Source of the DNA: JBBRMY01 sp038230595
Lineage (GTDB): Bacteria > Bacteroidota > Ignavibacteria > Tepidaquicellales > Tepidaquicellaceae
Assembly: GCA_038230595.1 (NCBI GenBank)
Contig: JBBRMY010000071.1
Location: forward strand, 1 to 12,944
Length of the DNA stretch: 12,944 bases
Reading direction: 5' to 3'
The translations under genes and the position numbers were made by a program. The notes beneath the pieces are model-generated. The model saw nothing but the letters and a program-made list of their open reading frames with translations. It made no database searches and was not told the DNA's origin. Below are positions 1-7,824 of this stretch, piece by piece; the first letter of the stretch is position 1, and the number at the start of each line of letters is the position of its first letter.

Positions 1-25
1 ATTTTATTTTTGTGAAACAGATTGC

Positions 26-751
26 TCAGATCAAAAAAATACTTTTCTCGTCGACTTTAACATTCTCATAGGTAAAATACGGTTCACCATATTGTGTTCC
101 TATCTTAAATCCCCAGGTCTTTGCTCTTGCTTCGATCACTTCCTTAAATGCCTTTGTACTTATGAATGTCTCCGGTTCGCTGCTTTTCTCATTAAAAAAT
201 TGAGTTGAGTAAGCAAAGACAGATTCCATTTTTTTATCGAAGCTATCTGTAATATCAAATATAAAACTTACCGGAATTTCATAATTATGCGGATAGTAAA
301 AAACTTTTGGAGCTTTATATGATTTTGAATCTTGAATTTCAATTTTACTTAATCCTGAGTAAAAATTAGAATCTCTTATAAGTTCACCTGCATTTATGTG
401 GTCAGGATGTCTGTCGAAAGGATAAGGAGCAAATATAATTTCAGGCTGATATTTTCTTATTGCAGAAATTACTTTTTCCCGATTCTCTTTATTATTTTCA
501 ATATTTCCATCAGGAATATTAAGACATTCTCTGGAAGAGATCCCCAATATCTTGCCTGCTTTATCCGCTTCAGATGACCTGGTCTCAGCATTACCTCTTG
601 TTCCTAATTCACCACGGGAAAGATCGACTATTATAACTTTTTTGCCTGATTTAACGAGCTTATGTATTGTACCGCCGCAATAAAGCTCGACATCGTCGGG
701 ATGTGTTCCGAAAAAAAGTATATCAGCTTTGTTAATATTATCTTTGGTCAT
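26..751 (-). CDS. bshB1: Bacillithiol biosynthesis deacetylase BshB1 (PIG-L/LmbE family)
   Basis: A 241-aa cytoplasmic PIG-L-family zinc deacetylase. In bacillithiol synthesis this enzyme removes the acetyl group from GlcNAc-malate, giving GlcN-malate, to which BshC later adds cysteine. Visible in the sequence are the N-terminal metal motif THPDD (residues 16-20) and the second motif RHPDH (114-118). By family knowledge H17, D20 and H118 are the zinc ligands, and the Asp of HPDD is the likely general base. The segment SRGELGTRG (45-53) and the C-terminal YGEPY (221-225) are typical of BshB1 rather than of other LmbE proteins, and the length is normal. The start is ATG with no Shine-Dalgarno sequence. 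It is divergent from the HIT gene across 120 bp. The other bacillithiol genes (bshA, bshC) are not in the window. A mycothiol or general LmbE deacetylase is the less likely alternative. Confidence 0.9.
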   Translation of the reverse strand: MTKDNINKADILFFGTHPDDVELYCGGTIHKLVKSGKKVIIVDLSRGELGTRGNAETRSSEADKAGKILGISSRECLNIPDGNIENNKENREKVISAIRKYQPEIIFAPYPFDRHPDHINAGELIRDSNFYSGLSKIEIQDSKSYKAPKVFYYPHNYEIPVSFIFDITDSFDKKMESVFAYSTQFFNEKSSEPETFISTKAFKEVIEARAKTWGFKIGTQYGEPYFTYENVKVDEKSIFLI

Positions 752-778
752 GATTAAGAATAAATATACTTATTTGCA

Positions 779-797
779 AAATGGAATTAAATGGAAT
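779..797. repeat. Two direct copies of AAATGGAAT with 10-bp period
   Basis: The 9-mer AAATGGAAT occurs at 779-787 and 789-797, and a degenerate third unit (AAGGGATGAA) follows at 801-810. It lies in the 120-bp divergent gap between bshB1 and the HIT gene, about 30-50 bp upstream of the bshB1 start. A one-helical-turn repeat in a divergent promoter region could be a regulator site, but chance is plausible in such AT-rich DNA. Confidence 0.3.
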
Positions 798-858
798 ACA
801 AAGGGATGAATAGAGGTATAGTCGTGGCTTTCGCCCTGCTTATAAAATTTAAAATCAG

Positions 859-866
859 TATTTTTG
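859..866 (+). promoter_or_regulatory. Possible Bacteroidota-type -7 element (TATTTTTG)
   Basis: TATTTTTG matches the TAnnTTTG -7 consensus known from Bacteroidota and ends 5 bp before the HIT ATG. No clear -33 TTG box stands at the usual distance upstream. If used, transcription would begin at or next to the start codon, giving a leaderless message. This is a weak call on one half-element. Confidence 0.25.
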
Positions 867-871
867 TTTAA

Positions 872-1366
872 ATGGGTGAAATACATCAAAATAGCGACAA
901 TAAAGGTTACGATGACGATTGCATTTTCTGTAAGATCGTAAAAGGAGAAATACCTTCTTTTAAGATCTGGGAAGATGAAAAATTTATTACTATACTTGAT
1001 ATTTTTCCAAATACAAAAGGGATGACACTTGTTATTCCAAAAGCTCATTATGACAGTTATGCTTTTGATATGGACGAAGCTGCATATTCAGAATTTATGA
1101 TCGCCGCTAAGAAGGTTGGAAAAATGATGGATGAAAAGCTGAAAACAAAAAGGACGGCAATGGTAATGGAAGGAATGGGAGTTAATCATGCTCACATTAA
1201 ACTTTATCCAATGCACGGACTTTTTGAAAAATTCGAACCTATTGTTCCGACCGATCCGCAAAACAATAAAGTCTTCTTCGAGAAATATGACGGTTACCTT
1301 ACAACTCTGTTAGGACCAAAAGCTTCTGATGAAAGCCTTGAAGAACTCCAAAAGCTTTTCAGATAA
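872..1366 (+). CDS. HIT-family nucleotide-binding protein (hydrolase/transferase)
   Basis: A 164-aa histidine-triad protein, expected to act on nucleoside phosphoramidates, dinucleoside polyphosphates or related AMP conjugates in the cytoplasm; the real substrate is unknown. The CxxC of a zinc site lies at C17 and C20 (CIFCKIVKGEIP). A core typical of the family follows (FPNTKGMTLVIPKAH, 45-59). The triad motif is NHAHIKLYPMHG (105-116), with H106 and H108 present and lysine K110 in place of the third histidine. H108 corresponds to the catalytic middle histidine. I recall this HAHIK form as typical of a HIT subgroup, so it is probably not a defect. The ATG at 872 is forced, because an in-frame TAA (869-871) precedes it directly. 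leuS follows 38 bp later on the same strand without an intervening terminator. Confidence 0.88.
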   Translation: MGEIHQNSDNKGYDDDCIFCKIVKGEIPSFKIWEDEKFITILDIFPNTKGMTLVIPKAHYDSYAFDMDEAAYSEFMIAAKKVGKMMDEKLKTKRTAMVMEGMGVNHAHIKLYPMHGLFEKFEPIVPTDPQNNKVFFEKYDGYLTTLLGPKASDESLEELQKLFR

Positions 1367-1404
1367 ATTCTCACAAAATTAATTACATTAAAATTTAAAT
1401 CATA

Positions 1405-4086
1405 TTGAAGTACGATCATATAAAAATTGAAAAGAAATGGCAGGAGTACTGGGATAAAAATAAAACTTTCCGCACTCCTGATATTGATGAACTTGATAAG
1501 ACTAAACCCAAGTATTATTCATTAGATATGCTTCCCTATCCGAGTGGAGAAGGGCTTCATGTCGGACATCCCGAAGGATATATTGCAACCGATATAGTTG
1601 CGCGCTTCAAAAGAATGAAAGGCTTTAATGTTCTTCATCCTATGGGATGGGATGCTTTCGGGCTTCCTGCTGAACAATTTGCATTGAAGACGGGAATCCA
1701 TCCTAAGATACGAACCGGAGAATCAATTAATAAATTTAGAAGCCAATTGAAGTCATTAGGATTTTCATTTGACTGGGACAGGCAGATTAATACTGCAGAG
1801 CCTGAATTTTTTAAATGGACTCAATGGATCTTTCTGAAATTATATGATTCATATTTTGATGATGCAGAACAAAAAGCAAAGCCAATTAGTGAATTGAACA
1901 TTCCGTCCGCTCTTAGTTCGGAAGAGAAATTTAAATTTATTAACGAAAGAAGACTGGCTTATCTTGCTGACGGACCTGTTAACTGGTGTCCGGAGCTTGG
2001 AACAGTTCTTGCAAATGATGAAGTTGCTGAGCAGATAGAAAAAGGTAACACCATCATTAGAAAAAATATGCGCCAGTGGAAATTGCGCATTACAAAATAT
2101 GCAGACAGGCTTTTAAAACAGATGGAAACACTTTCCTGGCCCGAAAATATTAAAGAGATACAAAAAAACTGGATAGGAAGAAGTGAAGGAGCGCTGGTTA
2201 ATTTTAAAATTGCCGGTTGGGATAATAAAGAAGATTCGAAAGGATCTGATCTTATCACAGTTTTCACTACAAGACCTGATACAATATTCGGAGCAACATA
2301 TTTAGTACTTGCTCCGGAGCATTCATTGGTAAATAAGATTACATCTTCAGATCAGATAAAAAAAGTTGAAGAATATGTAGAACAGGCTGCAAGGAAATCT
2401 GATCTTGAAAGAGCAGAGCTTTCGAAAGACAAAACAGGAGTTTTTACAGGCGCATATGCAATTAATCCTGCAAACCATAAAGAGATTCCTGTGTATATTT
2501 CTGATTACGTTCTTATTTCGTATGGAACAGGAGCAATAATGAGTGTTCCCGGGCATGATGAAAGAGATATGGAGTTTGCAAAAAAATTCGATCTTGAAAT
2601 AGTGCCTGTTACAATACCTTACGATATGAAAGAACTGGCTTTTAAAAAGCTTACGACATCAGCGGGTGAACTGACTCTTTCGGGAGCTGGTATTGAGCAT
2701 CTTACACACGACGAAACTCACAGGCTTACTCATTATTATGATGAGATAAGAAACGGAGAGAAATGTTATCCGATAGACGGATATGCAGTGAACTCTGATT
2801 TTTTAAACGGCTTAGGTACACCTGAAGCAAAAGCAAAAATTTTAAACTGGCTTGAAGAAAAGAAAGTTGGCAAAAGAAGTATAAGCTATAAGCTTCGTGA
2901 CTGGCTTTTCTCACGTCAAAGATTCTGGGGAGAACCTTTTCCGATTCTTCATTTAGATGATACACATTATATAGCCTTAGATGAAAGTGAGCTGCCGCTT
3001 GAACTGCCAGAAGTAAAATCTTATAAAGTATCCGGAACAGGTGAATCACCTCTTGCTAATGTACCTGAATGGCTAAATGTCACTGACAAAGAAACCGGAG
3101 CAATTGCTAAAAGAGAAACTAATACTATGCCTCAGCTTGCAGGTTCAAGCTGGTATTTTTTAAGATATATTGATCCTAATAATGATAAGGAATTCATAGA
3201 TAAAGAAAAGGAAAAATACTGGATGCCGGTTGATCTTTATATAGGCGGTTCGGAACATGCAGTAGGACATTTACTTTATTCCAGATTCTGGATGAACTTT
3301 CTTTATGATATGGATTTAGTCAGCCATGCAGAGCCATTTAACATGCTTTTTAACCAGGGAATGATACTTGGTGAGGACGGCTCAAAGATGAGCAAGTCGA
3401 GAGGCAATGTTATAAATCCTGATGACGTTATAGAAGAGTTCGGTGCAGATTCAATGAGGCTCTTTGAAATGTTTATGGGACCGCTTGAACAATCCAAGCC
3501 ATGGAATACTAAAGGCATGGAAGGAATTTTTCGTTTTTTAAACCGGGTCTGGAGATTAATAATTGACGATAATACAGGTGAGGTAAAGACTAACATTGTT
3601 AATGAAAAGCCCGAAGCAAAAGTAAATAAAGTGCTTCACTTTACAATTAAAAAGATTACCGGTGATATTGAGGATATGGACATGAAGTTCAACACTTCAA
3701 TCGCTCAGATGATGATATATATAAATGAATTATATAAGCAGGAAAACCTTAGTAAGGAGCTTATAGATAAATTTCTTGTAATGCTTTCACCTTTTGCTCC
3801 GCACATTGCAGAAGAATTATGGGTGATGATAGGAAATAAAGGGTTGGTGAGCGAACAGGAGTGGCCTTCTTATGATGAAGCGCTTTCAAGAGCTGATGAG
3901 AATACGATCACTTTCTCTGTGAATGGAAAAATGCGTGGTAAGATGGAAATGAGCACAGACGCTACGGAAAAAGATCTTGAACAAGCTGCGATGGATAATG
4001 AATCTATATTAAAGCACATAGCCGGAAAAGATATTGTGAAGATAATAGTTGTGAAGAATAGAATGGTGAATATAGTAGTGAAGTAG
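1405..4086 (+). CDS. leuS: Leucyl-tRNA synthetase
   Basis: An 893-aa class I aminoacyl-tRNA synthetase that charges tRNA-Leu. The HIGH box appears as HVGH (52-55) after the typical DMLPYPSGEGL, and the KMSKS loop is at 661-665 (DGSKMSKSRGN). The CP1 editing domain is intact, with TTRPDT (288-293) and GTGAIMSVPGHDERD (374-388, including the HD that clears mischarged tRNA). An anticodon-binding and C-terminal domain ends in the usual KIIVVKNRMVNIVV. It is somewhat longer than the E. coli enzyme (860 aa), partly through an insertion around residues 150-182 of the kind seen in Bacteroidota. The zinc-knuckle region keeps only one cysteine (NWCPELG, C195), so zinc binding there is doubtful. The start is TTG: an in-frame TAA at 1396-1398 excludes any upstream ATG, and the N-terminus matches the family. 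No Shine-Dalgarno sequence is present. Confidence 0.97.
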   Translation: MKYDHIKIEKKWQEYWDKNKTFRTPDIDELDKTKPKYYSLDMLPYPSGEGLHVGHPEGYIATDIVARFKRMKGFNVLHPMGWDAFGLPAEQFALKTGIHPKIRTGESINKFRSQLKSLGFSFDWDRQINTAEPEFFKWTQWIFLKLYDSYFDDAEQKAKPISELNIPSALSSEEKFKFINERRLAYLADGPVNWCPELGTVLANDEVAEQIEKGNTIIRKNMRQWKLRITKYADRLLKQMETLSWPENIKEIQKNWIGRSEGALVNFKIAGWDNKEDSKGSDLITVFTTRPDTIFGATYLVLAPEHSLVNKITSSDQIKKVEEYVEQAARKSDLERAELSKDKTGVFTGAYAINPANHKEIPVYISDYVLISYGTGAIMSVPGHDERDMEFAKKFDLEIVPVTIPYDMKELAFKKLTTSAGELTLSGAGIEHLTHDETHRLTHYYDEIRNGEKCYPIDGYAVNSDFLNGLGTPEAKAKILNWLEEKKVGKRSISYKLRDWLFSRQRFWGEPFPILHLDDTHYIALDESELPLELPEVKSYKVSGTGESPLANVPEWLNVTDKETGAIAKRETNTMPQLAGSSWYFLRYIDPNNDKEFIDKEKEKYWMPVDLYIGGSEHAVGHLLYSRFWMNFLYDMDLVSHAEPFNMLFNQGMILGEDGSKMSKSRGNVINPDDVIEEFGADSMRLFEMFMGPLEQSKPWNTKGMEGIFRFLNRVWRLIIDDNTGEVKTNIVNEKPEAKVNKVLHFTIKKITGDIEDMDMKFNTSIAQMMIYINELYKQENLSKELIDKFLVMLSPFAPHIAEELWVMIGNKGLVSEQEWPSYDEALSRADENTITFSVNGKMRGKMEMSTDATEKDLEQAAMDNESILKHIAGKDIVKIIVVKNRMVNIVVK

Positions 4087-4093
4087 AAGTTGA

Positions 4094-4121
4094 GTACGGA
4101 CAGGTCGCGACCTGTCCGTAC
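4094..4121. repeat. GC-rich perfect 28-bp palindrome (REP-like element)
   Basis: The arm GTACGGACAGGTCG is followed directly by its exact reverse complement. 18 of the 28 bases are G or C, in otherwise strongly AT-rich DNA. It begins 8 nt after the leuS stop and lies upstream of a separate terminator, so it is not needed for termination and lacks a T-tract. Its GTAC foot resembles the GTAG foot of REP elements mobilised by REP-associated tyrosine transposases (RAYT). Assignment to that class is inference; no second copy is in this window. Confidence 0.7.
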
Positions 4122-4147
4122 AGAAATATCGATTGTAAATGTAAATT

Positions 4148-4181
4148 AACCTGACAGAGAAAAAGCTTGTCAGGTTTTTTT
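4148..4181 (+). terminator. Rho-independent terminator of leuS
   Basis: The perfect 9-bp stem AACCTGACA (4148-4156) / TGTCAGGTT (4168-4176) has an 11-nt loop and runs into a seven-T tract (4175-4181). It stands 61 nt after the leuS stop, between convergent genes. On the minus strand the hairpin is followed by only a weak T-run, so it is probably a poorer terminator for the membrane protein gene. Confidence 0.85.
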
Positions 4182-4196
4182 GTGTTCTTTTTTACT

Positions 4197-6551
4197 CTAA
4201 AAATAATTAAAGACCCAGTTTAGAAAGTGATCTCCCTGATATCGCTGCCAGAAAAAAACTTTCATACCATTTCGCGACATTACTTTATAAATTTCCGAGC
4301 TTGAACGTTTTACAAGAAGGTCATAATTTGTTTCCGGAAACATTGCAATTATCAATCCCATCGGATAGTTATCATTATACTTTGCAGTGCTTGTAAGAAG
4401 TATTTTTTTCTGCTTTGATAAAATACTATCAACGCCTTTTATTTTTGTTGTATCCCTGAATTCGGTTGTATCAGGCTTGTAAAGTGAGTCCCCTTTAAAG
4501 AGCTCAAGATATTTTTTCTGCTTTGAATCATAAAGCTTCAGCTCGATCTTATAGACACCGCTTTCAAATGGATGCGTTTTATTCTTAGCTGTATAAGCAA
4601 GCATTGCAAACGGCTTTAATACTATAATATTTTTTACATTATTATAATCTATAAGATCTTCAACATTTCTGTCCGAAAATATTCTGCTGGAAACTGTATA
4701 AACGATCGAGTCAGTATAAACCGATTTGATATTAATTACACTGCTGTATCGGTCAAAGCCCAGCTTTTCATAATCCAGGCTATCTAATATATTTTTGTTG
4801 ATAGCTCCCCAGTTAATTGTAACCGTCTGAGGGTTCAGTCCAAAATCTGTATTATCAAGATCGGCAGATCTTATTACAAGGGTCTTATTAAAATTTATTG
4901 CATCCGGAACATCTTTTGTAGTAAGTACTTTCTTTTTAAATATAGAGAAGGTCGAATCATTAAGATAATTCGTTCTATCATTCAGATAAAATATTTTATA
5001 ATCTCCGATTTCTTCATGCTTTAAGCTCAGTCTTTTAAATTTTTCATTTACAGCATCACTTTTTACAATTGCCATCTGAATATTACTGTTCTTAAGATAG
5101 TTCTGAACATCAAGAACGTTAAACCCTTCTTCACTTTCTGATATCTTCTTCTTTAGTATTTTTGTTTCCGGTGGCTTTACTTTCAGATCGTTTTTTATCA
5201 GGGTGTCCAGATTTCCAAGTACAAATTTATCAGGAGCATTTGATAGCACCTGAACTCCGAAAATATCATAATACCCTTCTATCTCTTCAAAGTAAACTTT
5301 TCCTTTTTCATTAATATTTTTTTTAGCGATCTCATTCTTAAGAAGATTTCCAACTTCGAATGTATCCTGCCTGTAAGGCTGCGGAAAATTAAAGCTCCAT
5401 ATCACATAGGTAATAAATATTGCAGGAAGCAGAACTATTGTAAATACTTTTTTTATATCCATTAGCTGTTCAATTGCATACGGAACGAACATCAGAGCAT
5501 TTATAACAATATACCTCGATATCATGTTTGTACCACCTGTTCCCATTGCTGCCTGAAAAACCAGTAACGTCAGTTCGAGAAGGTTAAAAAGGGTAAGATA
5601 AATTATATACGGATTCTTATTTTTAACTGAATCATAAACTTTTTTTAAAGCAAAAACTGTTGTGAACGGAGCAATATAAAAAATGAAAGAGGGATACTGT
5701 ATAAATCTCTGTATGATCCCTGCTGAATTAAGATCGGAAAATATCTTTGTAGTCTCCTTTGCGAAAAAGAAGGCATCACCATGATCAGACTTATTTTGCA
5801 GAAGCCACCATATAATAGTTGTGAATGATATAAGTGAGAGAAGTACTTCAACAAACAATGCTTTGGAAAACTTCCTTTCAAGATAAAGCCTTTCGCATGA
5901 TAGAAAAACCAGAACTACACTGAAAAGCCAGCCTTCATACCTGAAGCAATTAGAAAGAGCAAAACAAACTGCAGATAGAATAAGGAATTTATAATTTCCT
6001 GCGCTCTTTATTACTGATAAATTGTTATCATCTTTTATCTGAGAACGTTTCCATAGAATAAAATAATAAATTCCTGCAATCGCCCAGAAAAAAAATACAG
6101 ATTCAGGAAGTCCGGATAATGAAAGCCAAACCTGAAAAGGAAAAACGCAGAAAATTAATGATGAATAAAATGCAGTAAGCTTCGAAAAGCAAAGAGAAGC
6201 TATCTTATAAAAATAAATTAAAGTGAAAAAGGAAAAGACGAAGTTTACAAAAACAGAGGCTGCGAAAAGATCTTTTATAAATGTCATTACAAGACCAACT
6301 GTCCAGAAATGAGGAGAAAGCCAGACACCGGAATATATCTTCGGCTCGTGCATCCATTCGAATGATATTACAGTCCTGCAATAATCATCTGCAGAAAGCC
6401 ACCTGTATCCGGCATTAAGTATGAGTATCTGAAATACTATTTTAACTAAAAGCAGAAATCCCAGCATTAAAGCAGAGCTTGCAAAAAATGTATTAGCTGC
6501 TGCTTTTACTTTAAGCTGGGTATTGTGTTGGTCTAATGATGCTTCTTTCAA
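4197..6551 (-). CDS. GT-C-fold membrane glycosyltransferase-like protein with large C-terminal domain
   Basis: A 784-aa polytopic membrane protein. Residues about 28-390 hold roughly 9-11 hydrophobic segments. They carry features of polyprenyl-phosphate-sugar-dependent GT-C enzymes (PMT/ArnT-like): an acidic pair in the first external loop (ADDYCR, 54-59), SPHFW (79-83), SGLPES (146-151), and RYEGW (204-208), which resembles the R(P/Y)EGW of this class. Residues about 392-784 are hydrophilic, look extracytoplasmic, and match no family I recognise. The likely role is transfer of a sugar to a lipid, glycan or protein at the outer face of the membrane; the substrate is unknown. The start is TTG at 6549-6551, one codon after the in-frame TAA that ends the upstream kinase gene. 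M29, at the edge of the first membrane segment, is the only nearby alternative. The 3-nt gap indicates an operon with the kinase. Confidence 0.7.
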   Translation of the reverse strand: MKEASLDQHNTQLKVKAAANTFFASSALMLGFLLLVKIVFQILILNAGYRWLSADDYCRTVISFEWMHEPKIYSGVWLSPHFWTVGLVMTFIKDLFAASVFVNFVFSFFTLIYFYKIASLCFSKLTAFYSSLIFCVFPFQVWLSLSGLPESVFFFWAIAGIYYFILWKRSQIKDDNNLSVIKSAGNYKFLILSAVCFALSNCFRYEGWLFSVVLVFLSCERLYLERKFSKALFVEVLLSLISFTTIIWWLLQNKSDHGDAFFFAKETTKIFSDLNSAGIIQRFIQYPSFIFYIAPFTTVFALKKVYDSVKNKNPYIIYLTLFNLLELTLLVFQAAMGTGGTNMISRYIVINALMFVPYAIEQLMDIKKVFTIVLLPAIFITYVIWSFNFPQPYRQDTFEVGNLLKNEIAKKNINEKGKVYFEEIEGYYDIFGVQVLSNAPDKFVLGNLDTLIKNDLKVKPPETKILKKKISESEEGFNVLDVQNYLKNSNIQMAIVKSDAVNEKFKRLSLKHEEIGDYKIFYLNDRTNYLNDSTFSIFKKKVLTTKDVPDAINFNKTLVIRSADLDNTDFGLNPQTVTINWGAINKNILDSLDYEKLGFDRYSSVINIKSVYTDSIVYTVSSRIFSDRNVEDLIDYNNVKNIIVLKPFAMLAYTAKNKTHPFESGVYKIELKLYDSKQKKYLELFKGDSLYKPDTTEFRDTTKIKGVDSILSKQKKILLTSTAKYNDNYPMGLIIAMFPETNYDLLVKRSSSEIYKVMSRNGMKVFFWQRYQGDHFLNWVFNYF

Positions 6552-6554
6552 AAC

Positions 6555-7769
6555 TTATTTTTTCGGCAGTTTAATTCTGAAGGTTGTTCCTTTACCTGTA
6601 GTTGAATCCTGTACTCCCAGCTTTCCATGATGATAATCTTCGATAATCCTTTTTGCAAGACTTAGTCCTAATCCCCATCCGCGCTTTTTTGTTGAATAAC
6701 CCGGGCGGAAAACATCTTTTTTTGATTTCTTGTCTATACCTTTTCCATTGTCAGTTACATCTATGCAAACCTCATGTGCTTTTTCAGAAATAAGAAAATT
6801 TATTTTTCCGTTCTGTTTGTCCATCGCATCCAGTGAGTTTTTCATTAAGTTCTCAATTACCCATTCAAAAAGATCCGTATTAACTTTTGAATGAATATTC
6901 CGGTTTCCTTCAATTGTTACTAAAACTTTTTTAGTGACCAGACCATCAGCGGTTACAAGGTTCGGAATGCGTTTTTCAAAATAGTCGCTTACTTTTCTGA
7001 TCACTTCATAAAGATCAACATTGTCAAGCTTGGGTTGAGATCCTATCTTTGAAAATCTGCCTGCAATAGTTTTAAGCTTTTCCAGATCATTTTCAATTTC
7101 AGTTGTTATCTCGCTTAATGCAGGATCCGGATTTTCAATAGTCTTCAGCATTTCTGCCCACCCCATCAATGAACTTAAGGGAGTGCCCAGCTGATGCGCA
7201 GTTTCTCTTGATAAACCTACCCAGATATTACTTTGCTCTGTCTTTTTTATATAGGAGAATCCAATATACCCGAGAAGAATAAATATGCCTCCTATCAGAA
7301 ATTCAAAATATGGGAGAAGCTTTAGCTGAGTAACTAATTTTGATTGCCCGTAATGTACATAGTTAAGCACCTGTCCTTTATAAGCGACCTTAATTGGGGT
7401 ATTTATATTACTCATTTCAGCAGCAAGATTAAGCAGTTTTAGAGTATCCTGCTTATTCATTTTTTTAGTTGAATCCATATCAACATTCTTGCTGAATTCA
7501 ACTCTGTTTTTTTCAGAATTCGTTGCTATGATTGGAAAATCGATCTGCTCAAGAACTTCATTAAAAATAAATCCATACTCTCCGGAGCCTGTATCATCTG
7601 AACTGTTTGCAAGATATTCTATTGCACGCGCATAAAGACCTGCTATCTGCCTTTCTCTGTCCTCGATCTTATGAACTATTATCTGGGAAAAGTATAGCAC
7701 GGCAACAGCTATAAGCACGCCGCTCATGAAAAGAGCAATTTTGATATTTAACGAGCCGAATTTATTCAT
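6555..7769 (-). CDS. Membrane sensor histidine kinase
   Basis: A 404-aa two-component sensor kinase. Transmembrane segments at about 11-31 and 153-174 flank an approximately 120-residue periplasmic sensor region with no recognised domain. No HAMP or PAS domain is apparent. The dimerisation/phosphoacceptor helix carries ETAHQLGTPLSSL (189-201) with H192 as the phosphorylation site. The ATPase domain shows the N box (ENLMKNSLDAMD, N311), G1 (DNGKGID, 340-346) and G2 (GWGLGL, 364-369), followed by the GKGTTFRIKLP ending. All catalytic boxes are intact. The start is ATG. No response regulator gene is adjacent, so its partner is elsewhere or unknown. The GT-C-type membrane gene follows 3 nt after its stop, suggesting co-expression and perhaps a shared envelope role. 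Confidence 0.92.
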   Translation of the reverse strand: MNKFGSLNIKIALFMSGVLIAVAVLYFSQIIVHKIEDRERQIAGLYARAIEYLANSSDDTGSGEYGFIFNEVLEQIDFPIIATNSEKNRVEFSKNVDMDSTKKMNKQDTLKLLNLAAEMSNINTPIKVAYKGQVLNYVHYGQSKLVTQLKLLPYFEFLIGGIFILLGYIGFSYIKKTEQSNIWVGLSRETAHQLGTPLSSLMGWAEMLKTIENPDPALSEITTEIENDLEKLKTIAGRFSKIGSQPKLDNVDLYEVIRKVSDYFEKRIPNLVTADGLVTKKVLVTIEGNRNIHSKVNTDLFEWVIENLMKNSLDAMDKQNGKINFLISEKAHEVCIDVTDNGKGIDKKSKKDVFRPGYSTKKRGWGLGLSLAKRIIEDYHHGKLGVQDSTTGKGTTFRIKLPKK

Positions 7770-7793
7770 TAAGTGCTAACTTCTAATTTAATA

Positions 7794-7813
7794 TATTGAA
7801 TTACACTTCAATA
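7794..7813. promoter_or_regulatory. Inverted repeat TATTGAA-N6-TTCAATA, candidate operator
   Basis: A perfect 7-bp inverted repeat with a 6-bp spacer (TTACAC) occupies the middle of the 55-bp gap between the divergent kinase and FecCD-type permease genes, ending 11 bp before the permease start. Position and dyad symmetry fit a repressor or dimer-binding site acting on one or both promoters. It does not resemble a Fur box or a cobalamin riboswitch. Chance is possible in AT-rich DNA. Confidence 0.4.
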
Positions 7814-7824
7814 AGCATGGTTAT

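Noticed and set aside
770..1048. 92-codon open frame on the minus strand over the bshB1-HIT gap
   Set aside because: It runs antisense through the conserved CxxC and core region of the HIT gene, shows no family features, and occupies the divergent promoter region.
1187..1201. Lysine in place of the third histidine of the HIT motif as a sign of lost activity
   Set aside because: The catalytic middle histidine is present and the HAHIK form recurs in a HIT subgroup as far as I recall, so it is likely a subfamily trait.
4094..4181. Palindrome plus hairpin as a miniature transposable element (MITE)
   Set aside because: There is no target-site duplication around the pair and the two dyads are unrelated in sequence; one is an ordinary terminator.
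7770..7824. Possible cobalamin riboswitch ahead of the BtuC-like permease
   Set aside because: The gap is only 55 bp and lacks any B12-box-like sequence; too short for that RNA.
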